Shown one piece after another: positions 58,014-64,000 of a DNA stretch of 64,000 nt. The position numbers and the translations under genes are program-made. This stretch comes from Entrophospora sp. SA101 (taxonomy: Eukaryota > Glomeromycota > Glomeromycetes > Entrophosporales > Entrophosporaceae), in NCBI GenBank assembly GCA_958430865.1, contig CAUDNR010000702.1:25088-89087 (forward strand), read 5' to 3'. The notes below the pieces were generated by a model that was not told the DNA's origin, made no database searches, and saw nothing but the letters and a program-made list of their open reading frames with translations. How positions within the stretch are numbered: position 1 is the stretch's first letter; each line of letters starts with the position of its first letter.

Positions 58014-58543
58014 GCGAGTGGAAAGAACGAATCTGGGATCGCTTACAGTATTTTAGAGAAAATCTTCTTTTACCTTATGAGAGTAAAGATTATTTTAAAG
58101 CGAGAAAATTAATACAATTTCCAGATGGTAACTCATATGCTCCTTGTATAGGAATTGTTATTTGTTTATCTTGTAACCAATTAGTACATACTGGAGAGTA
58201 TGTTAAAAGAATGGAGAGACACTGGAAATTTTCATGTACCGGTAATAAATATTGTAGAATAAATTATGAAGAGTATATGAAAATTAAACAAAAACCTGAA
58301 TCTGAACGTAATTTCGATGATAACATTGCATTAAATTATTATGAGCTGTGGAAGTGCAATGCAATCAGTAGAATCGAACGTGCAAGGGAGGTTGGAAAAA
58401 AGATCCGAGCATGTACCATCATACAGAAAAAATTTATAGAATATTATTATCGCCCTGATGGACTTTGTGCTACAGAGTTAGCTAATCATTATAAAATATT
58501 ATGGAGCATTCGAGAAGAAATGCGTCAGATTAATAACGTATAG
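57917..58543 (+). CDS. Unknown 208-residue protein with Cys/His cluster and IQ-like motif
   Basis: Full-length copy of the duplicated gene. A possible zinc-binding cluster CLSCNQLVHTGEYVKRMERH then WKFSC (C-x2-C...H...C), at about residues 79-106, is reminiscent of BED or C2HC fingers. A segment ACTIIQKKFIEYYYRPDG near residue 172 resembles an IQ calmodulin-binding motif and recurs in Rhizophagus repeat proteins. No enzyme domain is seen. It has an AT-rich 1-kb upstream region shared with the truncated copy. Function unknown. Confidence 0.6.
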   Translation: MDTIQDLRGSKCSEEEWSEYCWMPQVRTNETPSEWKERIWDRLQYFRENLLLPYESKDYFKARKLIQFPDGNSYAPCIGIVICLSCNQLVHTGEYVKRMERHWKFSCTGNKYCRINYEEYMKIKQKPESERNFDDNIALNYYELWKCNAISRIERAREVGKKIRACTIIQKKFIEYYYRPDGLCATELANHYKILWSIREEMRQINNV

Positions 58544-58915
58544 ATGGTTTGTGAAATAATATTTATCTATTTATTAATGTATAACTTATTTATCTATTTA
58601 TCTATTTATTAATGTATAACTTATTTATATATAATTTATCATCTGAGAGCTGGTATTTTTTTTTTATTTTTCTGGGATATATATATATATATATTCAAGC
58701 TTAGCGGAGTTAGTTCCACTAAAAAATCTCGATCATAATTTATTTTCTTTATTACGCAATTAATGATTTGATCTCTTTTTCCAGATCTAGAGGATTCATC
58801 TTCAATTTTTTACAAAAGTGATCAGCGTGATTTTTTATTTTAACCAACTATCTCCGTATATTGAATATATCGATCTCTTATATAAAAAAATATTATTGAT
58901 CATAGTAACGGAAAA
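58544..58915. other. Intergenic with short tandem repeat
   Basis: TTATTTATCTATTTATTAAT-type repeats at 58555-58640 and an AT run at 58678-58692. A TAGCGGAGTTAG block at 58703 echoes the CTAGCTCCGCTA motif found elsewhere in the element. No gene. Confidence 0.4.
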
Positions 58916-59266
58916 ATGTCTTATGAACTACGTGATCAGGTTTCCAAGTATATAGGATTCAACCCTGAAGAAATCCGCCTCCCAGTTACGGATGAAGATA
59001 GACAACTATTTCAAGAATTAATAGCAGATCAAGAGAAGATGATAGATATTGTGATGGACGAGTATCGATTTTTGCTTCATCACGGACATAACTACAAGGG
59101 CGGGGAATCAATACATATAATGTGGGTATATATATGTACTGAAAAAGATGCTGAGAAAGTATTGATAGATGTACCTCCATCGAAGATATTATCTAGAAAA
59201 GTTTTAGCCCACATCGAAAAAAGATTCAAAGACCTTCCACTCGCACCAGTTTTTATAGTTGATTAG
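58916..59266 (+). CDS. Unknown 116-residue acidic protein
   Basis: Starts at the ATG in AAAAATGTCT. Balanced composition with NPEEIRLPVTDEDRQLFQEL and EKDAEKVLIDVPPSKILSRK; no membrane segment, zinc cluster or family recognised. Its context is a compact run of small genes between the Crinkler-like unit and the ATPase. Confidence 0.5.
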   Translation: MSYELRDQVSKYIGFNPEEIRLPVTDEDRQLFQELIADQEKMIDIVMDEYRFLLHHGHNYKGGESIHIMWVYICTEKDAEKVLIDVPPSKILSRKVLAHIEKRFKDLPLAPVFIVD

Positions 59267-59761
59267 ATGTATCACTACTCTGGAATGCGGATACAGTTGG
59301 TATGCTTATTTTTATGATGGCGAGGATTTCTTTATTGATGATGAGGTTAAGTGAGATAAATGATATAAGTGAAATCTATAATTATATTCGTTAAAGGTAA
59401 TTAATCGAATTTGGTTAATCACGTACATATTTACATCATTATTATGATCAGGTGTACAGATTGAAATTTTAATCTAAAAATAGCGGCTAATTTTTGTTAT
59501 ACAACGTACAACATATTAATTATCTGATTTATTATGCCAAAGGGATGAAATAATATTTTAATATTATGATTTACTATATTTTTAGCGTGATTCTAGCTCG
59601 ACTCTAGCACAAGTATGATATTTTACATATAATTATATAGAAAAAATCTAGCGTGACTCTAGCTTGATTCTAGTATGATTCAACCATATTTAAACTCCGG
59701 TTTTGGATAATTTTCATAATTTTTGCATGCAAACTTTTTTTTGCGCGCAAATTAATAATCA
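59267..59761. repeat. Intergenic with TCTAGC(G/T)TGA repeats
   Basis: At 59583-59685 the motif TAGC(G/T)TGA(T/C)TCTAG occurs four to five times (TAGCGTGATTCTAGC, CTCGACTCTAGC, TAGCGTGACTCTAGC, TTGATTCTAG). It could be a binding array upstream of the gene at 59762. Confidence 0.5.
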
Positions 59762-60343
59762 ATGTTTCATCCTGATTACAACCCCATTATATCGAAGCTT
59801 CCAAAAAGTCTAGTCAAGAGGGTATATCATAGGCTTTTATATCGCTCCAGGTTACCCATTACACCAGAGCTAATTTCCGAAAAATGCGATCGAATTGAGG
59901 CTTATTTGTATCATACATTAGAGGTATATGAAAAAGGATTAAATCGAAAACGTAAAAAACAAATCCAAACTATAGAACTACTTGAAAATTTATCATATAA
60001 TAACAAAACTAGTGTCAAGACATATATAGATATGGCTAATCAAGAAACCCAAACCCAGAATATTAATCCGATCTCCACCTGTAATCAGGCACGTAAGTGT
60101 CCTTGCTTCGCATGTGAGGAAGAAATCAATCGTCGTGTTAAGAAAGAATTAGATATTTTATGTCGACGATTACTTGAATATAATGAAGAAACTTTTGGTA
60201 AATTTATGCGAGAAATTACTATAGAGCATGAAAAGCGGGTTAATGAAAATAAGAAATTGCGATATGAGGTTGAAGAAAAGAGGATAGAATTACAAGAGGC
60301 AGAAAAATCCCTAAAATATCTGAAATCCCGCTCTATTCATTAG
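59762..60343 (+). CDS. Unknown protein with CxCx2C cluster and coiled coil
   Basis: 193 residues from ATG 59762. The N-terminus is basic and helical ([20 protein letters not shown]). A CPCFAC cluster lies near residue 113, followed by about 75 residues of charged coiled coil ([20 protein letters not shown]). It overlaps the 3' end of the convergent ATPase gene by 11 bp, showing tight packing. Function unknown. Confidence 0.55.
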   Translation: MFHPDYNPIISKLPKSLVKRVYHRLLYRSRLPITPELISEKCDRIEAYLYHTLEVYEKGLNRKRKKQIQTIELLENLSYNNKTSVKTYIDMANQETQTQNINPISTCNQARKCPCFACEEEINRRVKKELDILCRRLLEYNEETFGKFMREITIEHEKRVNENKKLRYEVEEKRIELQEAEKSLKYLKSRSIH

Positions 60344-61100
60344 GACTTTCAAGAATTTTATCCCAACCAATTCGTATTCTGTGTGGATGTTCAGGAGGTA
60401 CACTTAGATCGAAGACGATAAATTTCTGTTCACATAGATACTTATTAACAATTTTATATACATTGCGCCAGTCGTTAACATATAAACGAAGTATTCTGCT
60501 TAACTCATCTGAGGTACAAGAGCCGTTAAAAATTACAACATATTTTAAGTTTTTCCTTATTAGTCCCGGGCAGTCAAAATAGCTTTGTGAAACATACATT
60601 GAAGAAACATTGGAATGGCGCCCCTCAGTAAAATAGGGTATAATCTTCTCCTGGATTTTTTTCGGTTCAGTACATACATCCTCAAATATAGCTACAGTGC
60701 CTCTTTCTGGAGAAAATGAATCCAGCTTTGGAATTTTATCAGGCTTCATAGCCCGGAATGTAATATCTTCACGATGTGGCTCTGGACTATTAGCAATTAT
60801 TTGATATACTGATTTAAGATACATATATTTGGGTTCCTTGAGATGGTGTCCAATAAGTACGACATCATCACATTTAATATATCTAACACCCCCTTTTTTA
60901 CCGTTAAACATTCTATATAGTTTATTCCCAGACAAAAGACGAACAACTTCTCTAGATTTTCCTGAGTTAGTTCGACCGCAGATTAAGCATGTGAAGGGCC
61001 ATTGAGGTGTACTGTTTTTTGAGTTATATTTTTCTGGATTCTTGTATTCGTCTATATTTAGAACAAGCTTCTCGAGTGGATCAAGCTTTTTTATTTTCAT
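60333..61100 (-). CDS. A32-like (FtsK/HerA-type) packaging ATPase
   Basis: 255 residues. Walker A GRTNSGKS (residues 42-49) follows the strand PFTCLIC; Walker B VAIFED (136-141) is followed by [20 protein letters not shown], the sensor/SQ region of A32-type ATPases, and [12 protein letters not shown]. These enzymes pump DNA into capsids in giant viruses, Polintons and virophages (family knowledge), so its presence argues that the element is or was packaged. Full length for the family and unbroken. It is convergent with the CxCx2C protein and divergent in function from the neighbouring F-box gene. Confidence 0.87.
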   Translation of the reverse strand: MKIKKLDPLEKLVLNIDEYKNPEKYNSKNSTPQWPFTCLICGRTNSGKSREVVRLLSGNKLYRMFNGKKGGVRYIKCDDVVLIGHHLKEPKYMYLKSVYQIIANSPEPHREDITFRAMKPDKIPKLDSFSPERGTVAIFEDVCTEPKKIQEKIIPYFTEGRHSNVSSMYVSQSYFDCPGLIRKNLKYVVIFNGSCTSDELSRILRLYVNDWRNVYKIVNKYLCEQKFIVFDLSVPPEHPHRIRIGWDKILESPNE

Positions 61101-61216
61101 TTTAATCGAGATAAGTCACTAATTATTATATCGAAAAAATATTGATCCTTATTGTTATATATATTCACCCGATTTTTTATTCTATGTAGTCTAATAAATG
61201 CGACATAGTAAATCAC

Positions 61217-62359
61217 TTAAGGCTCTCTAATATCAATGCGTGGATTGCTAGTCATAAGAGCATCGATTGCCTCATCAGTAACAGAGTAACATTTTTTGAG
61301 ATCAAGACTACGCAGGTTCTTACATGATCGAATAATTTCATGAATTGATATATCACTAATAAAGCAATTTAGAAGAAGTAGCACTTCTAGTCTTGGGCAT
61401 GATCTTGCTATTTCACAGATAGACTCGTCGGTTATATAACACCAATCCAGATTGAGGCTTCGGATACTTGGGCACGATTGTGCAATTTTTTTAACTGATA
61501 TATCACTTACCCCACAACTCTCAAAAGAAAAATCTATAATATTTCGGCATGAAGTAGCGATCGCACAAACCCCCACATCGGAAATACCTCCACAAGACAT
61601 TAGTCTCAAATGTTGGAGTCCAGGACAGGAATACGCTACTGCTTTTAATGTCTCATCTGTAATACTGCAACACCACAAACTAAGATAACGTAATTTGGGA
61701 CAGGAATGTGCGATATCAATCATAGATATATCGGTGATATGTTTATTGTGTCCCAGACTGAGATAGTTTAAGTTTGGACACGAATCGGCGATTTTGCTTA
61801 AAGATTTATCAGAGAGTTTAGAAGAACCGAGACTTAGATATTCCAGATTTCGGATTGCAATTCCACAAAGTATTCTGTCATCAATATATATAAATTTACC
61901 AGAGACCCCCTTTTTAGTGTTGTTAAAATCAAATTCTAAATGTTTTAGATTAGGCCACATTTTCAAAGAATCTGCAGTTGATTCATAAGAAAAACCATTA
62001 CAGCCGTTAAGAATGAGACATTTCAATCCGGAGGTTTCGCAAGCAATCTTGATTAAGGTTCGATCTGAAATTTTACATTCGTGAAGAATGAGTCGCAATA
62101 GCTTAGAATGGTAAAGAGGTTTTTGTTTCCCACGCATCACTTTCTTGAATTTTTCGAATTGTACTAGATTTCTTTTATCAAACACCGCACAACGCCAGAT
62201 AATCGGCCCTGCACATGAATACCAAAATTTATTGACGAATAAGGTCGGATACAATGATCTATCTTCAGCTAAATTCAAGAAAATTTCGGTTAATATTTCA
62301 GGTAAGTTTAGTGGATGTAATTTAACCACAAAGTGACTGCTTCTAGCAATATATGACAT
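61217..62359 (-). CDS. F-box/LRR protein (intact)
   Basis: 380 residues. The N-terminal F-box-like segment (LNLPEILTEIFLNLAEDRSL, YPTLFVNKFWYSCAGPIIWR) is followed by about ten leucine-rich repeats of the cysteine-containing type (CPNLNYLSLGHNKHITD, CPKLRYLSLWCCSITDE, CRNIIDFSFESCGVSD, CPRLEVLLLLNCFISD). The family are substrate adaptors of SCF ubiquitin ligases, so a role in host protein turnover is likely, perhaps host-derived. It lies 20 bp from the end of the integrase-nuclease gene and is same-strand. The paralogue at 49050-49879 is broken. Confidence 0.85.
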   Translation of the reverse strand: MSYIARSSHFVVKLHPLNLPEILTEIFLNLAEDRSLYPTLFVNKFWYSCAGPIIWRCAVFDKRNLVQFEKFKKVMRGKQKPLYHSKLLRLILHECKISDRTLIKIACETSGLKCLILNGCNGFSYESTADSLKMWPNLKHLEFDFNNTKKGVSGKFIYIDDRILCGIAIRNLEYLSLGSSKLSDKSLSKIADSCPNLNYLSLGHNKHITDISMIDIAHSCPKLRYLSLWCCSITDETLKAVAYSCPGLQHLRLMSCGGISDVGVCAIATSCRNIIDFSFESCGVSDISVKKIAQSCPSIRSLNLDWCYITDESICEIARSCPRLEVLLLLNCFISDISIHEIIRSCKNLRSLDLKKCYSVTDEAIDALMTSNPRIDIREP

Positions 62360-62379
62360 TGGTATTTAAATTTACGAAT

Positions 62380-64000
62380 TTATTCTATATTTGATAAATA
62401 ACCTTTTTCGATCAATTTACTCTTTATATATATTAATAAATCACAGTCAAACGGGATTTCGATGAGACATATACCTTGCTCCTTGCATATATCCCGCTTT
62501 TTTTGATCTCTGATTTTTTGTTGTTCCAAGTCTATCTTGCCTCGCTTATGGAACATTGGATTCTCGGAAAAATGTTGAGGTCCCTGGAATTCGTATGCCA
62601 ATTTTAATTCTTCATTATATCCATCTAATTGCATCCCATTCAAAAATGACGGTTTACAAGATGGAAATTTTTTACCTAACAAATCTTCGAAAATATACCT
62701 CGCGGATCTCTCACCTTTATTATGATGACATAGGGGACACCATTCGAATTTCCGCTCTAAAACTTCTAATGGATACTCAAACTGATGCTTCCCGTTTTCA
62801 CAGGACCAGAGATATACATCGAAACCATTTATTTGGCCAGTTTTACCACGACATTCTCCGCCACGCCTCTCAGCATATGCAACGGCTTTAGACATTTTAT
62901 TAATAATACGAACGAAATTAATAGATCTGGAACGAGTGTTTTCTTCCAATATACTCTGGGGTGGATACTGAAGCGTATCGATATTCACATATAAGAGTTC
63001 CTCTTTCACAAACCCCCGCTTTGGTGTAAACTCATCGCCTTCGAGATAATATAAAATTGGTTCATTCTTCGTTACAACAATTTTTCGAATTTTAAATAAA
63101 GTTGGACTCCATACCGGATCCGTGGCTCTTTTCTGATTCTCCATACCTCCTTCCCACTCTGCATTAGCAAGCAGGTAACGAACATTATCCCCCTTTTTTA
63201 ACTTATTTTCCTCATTTTTTCCAACAGGACGCTTATATTTTGTGGATGGCCGAGATTCAACCTTTTCTAATTTGATGGCTTTTATTGGTGCCAACCCCCA
63301 CTTCGAGGATCCAGGAGCTCTAATAAGACGTGTTGGATAATTATTTAGGTAATCGATAACTTCTGGTAAATACTTGACCCACTCTCTTATTAATTTATGA
63401 TCTTTAGATATTGATTCAACGGCATACTGGATTTTATAAAGCATTTCTGCTAACGTCTTATTGAATCGTTCTACAAGAGCTAATCCACGATGACTATAAG
63501 CACCAATTACTCGAATTATGACATTATGCGCTTCCATTAATCGAGCAGTTTCGCCCATGAATTCTTTACCGCCGTCATATTGTAGAAGTGTCGGGTATGT
63601 AAGAGGGTTATTGGGATTATCATAAATTTTCTTAAATGCTTTAGCAACTTCGGAACTATTCTTCGATGTTAGAGGAACACTTGCCTTGAACCTGCTACTC
63701 ACATCTATAATTTGTAATACTGCTTTCCATTTTTTACCTTTATAGTAATCATGCGTAAGAAATAAGAGGTCACACTGATGTACACAATTTGGTTTTTGAA
63801 TTTTACCATAACTAACCCGTGGAGTCTCTTTTGGCGATGGAGCGTATTTTTGCCATTCATTCTGGTTATGCAACCATTCACGAACCTTTTTATATGGGAA
63901 ATTATATCCTTCCTTCTTGAGGTCTTTATGTAATGATCGAGCATTGGAATGATAACCTGTGGGTTGATAGAACAATAACTTGCAAACTAAAGCTAATTCA
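62380..64000 (-). CDS. Polinton-like integrase fused to zinc-ribbon and PD-(D/E)XK-like nuclease, start outside window
   Basis: Frame open from the window edge ([10 protein letters not shown]) to 62380; by comparison with 42229 only about 14 codons are missing. The DDE core matches the other copy ([36 protein letters not shown]). After the SH3-like region an extra about 200 residues follow: a zinc-ribbon-like segment ([27 protein letters not shown]) and a nuclease-like domain ([34 protein letters not shown]). That D...EFQ order resembles endonucleases known as solo proteins in giant viruses. The fusion of an integrase with a second nuclease is unusual. The gene is inverted relative to the 42229 copy. 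Confidence 0.88.
   Translation of the reverse strand, partial: ELALVCKLLFYQPTGYHSNARSLHKDLKKEGYNFPYKKVREWLHNQNEWQKYAPSPKETPRVSYGKIQKPNCVHQCDLLFLTHDYYKGKKWKAVLQIIDVSSRFKASVPLTSKNSSEVAKAFKKIYDNPNNPLTYPTLLQYDGGKEFMGETARLMEAHNVIIRVIGAYSHRGLALVERFNKTLAEMLYKIQYAVESISKDHKLIREWVKYLPEVIDYLNNYPTRLIRAPGSSKWGLAPIKAIKLEKVESRPSTKYKRPVGKNEENKLKKGDNVRYLLANAEWEGGMENQKRATDPVWSPTLFKIRKIVVTKNEPILYYLEGDEFTPKRGFVKEELLYVNIDTLQYPPQSILEENTRSRSINFVRIINKMSKAVAYAERRGGECRGKTGQINGFDVYLWSCENGKHQFEYPLEVLERKFEWCPLCHHNKGERSARYIFEDLLGKKFPSCKPSFLNGMQLDGYNEELKLAYEFQGPQHFSENPMFHKRGKIDLEQQKIRDQKKRDICKEQGICLIEIPFDCDLLIYIKSKLIEKGYLSNIE

Noticed and set aside
30743..64000. A major capsid protein (jelly-roll) gene expected for a giant virus or Polinton
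   Set aside because: None of the unknown proteins is large enough or shows a recognisable capsid pattern; it may be absent, outside the window, or replaced by Gag.

Overview
The window looks like nuclear DNA of a filamentous fungus, most likely an arbuscular mycorrhizal fungus (Glomeromycotina, Rhizophagus-like). This is inferred from the strongly AT-rich background, short GT-AG introns in GAPDH and alpha-arrestin genes, many decayed transposons, and several protein families I associate with Rhizophagus: RING-tailed transposon proteins, Crinkler-like headers and F-box/LRR proteins. Two runs of ten N (30733-30742 and 43254-43263) split it into three contigs, so linkage across them is only as good as the scaffolding.

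Block A (1-30732) is ordinary host sequence. It carries GAPDH (ten exons), an alpha-arrestin, a 5'-incomplete ribosomal protein uS2/RPSA copy with an expanded Trp-repeat tail, and a broken LamG/MIR gene. It is littered with transposon debris: small elements with TA-flanked inverted repeats, a hAT element with a perfect 8-bp target duplication, an internally deleted Tc1/mariner element, pogo-like and other transposase remnants, and duplicated or inverted non-coding repeats.

Blocks B (30743-43253) and C (43264-64000) are different: mostly intronless, densely packed genes on both strands. They contain an RNA-primed type family-B DNA polymerase, a Ty3-like Gag followed by a retropepsin-like protease in the -1 frame over a canonical A-AAA-AAC slippery heptamer, Polinton-like DDE integrases (one fused to a zinc-ribbon and PD-(D/E)XK-like nuclease), a D5-type primase/SF3 helicase with an interrupted primase half, an A32-like packaging ATPase, and a tyrosine recombinase. 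Accessory genes (coiled-coil membrane protein, RING, F-box/LRR, Crinkler-like and unknown proteins) lie among them. I find no reverse transcriptase and no recognisable major capsid protein.

The best reading is one or more endogenised virus-like mobile elements combining giant-virus-like replication and packaging genes, a Polinton-like integrase and a retroelement-like Gag-Pro. Just upstream of the polymerase is a tandem array of about seven inverted repeats whose arms change together from unit to unit. That array and the Gag-Pro frameshift arrangement are the most unusual features here.

Likely division of labour (inference): polymerase and primase-helicase replicate the element, Gag-Pro and the ATPase package or assemble it, and the integrase or the tyrosine recombinase inserts it. 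The primase, one recombinase copy and one F-box copy are broken, while the polymerase, Gag, Pro, ATPase, one recombinase and one F-box gene are open.
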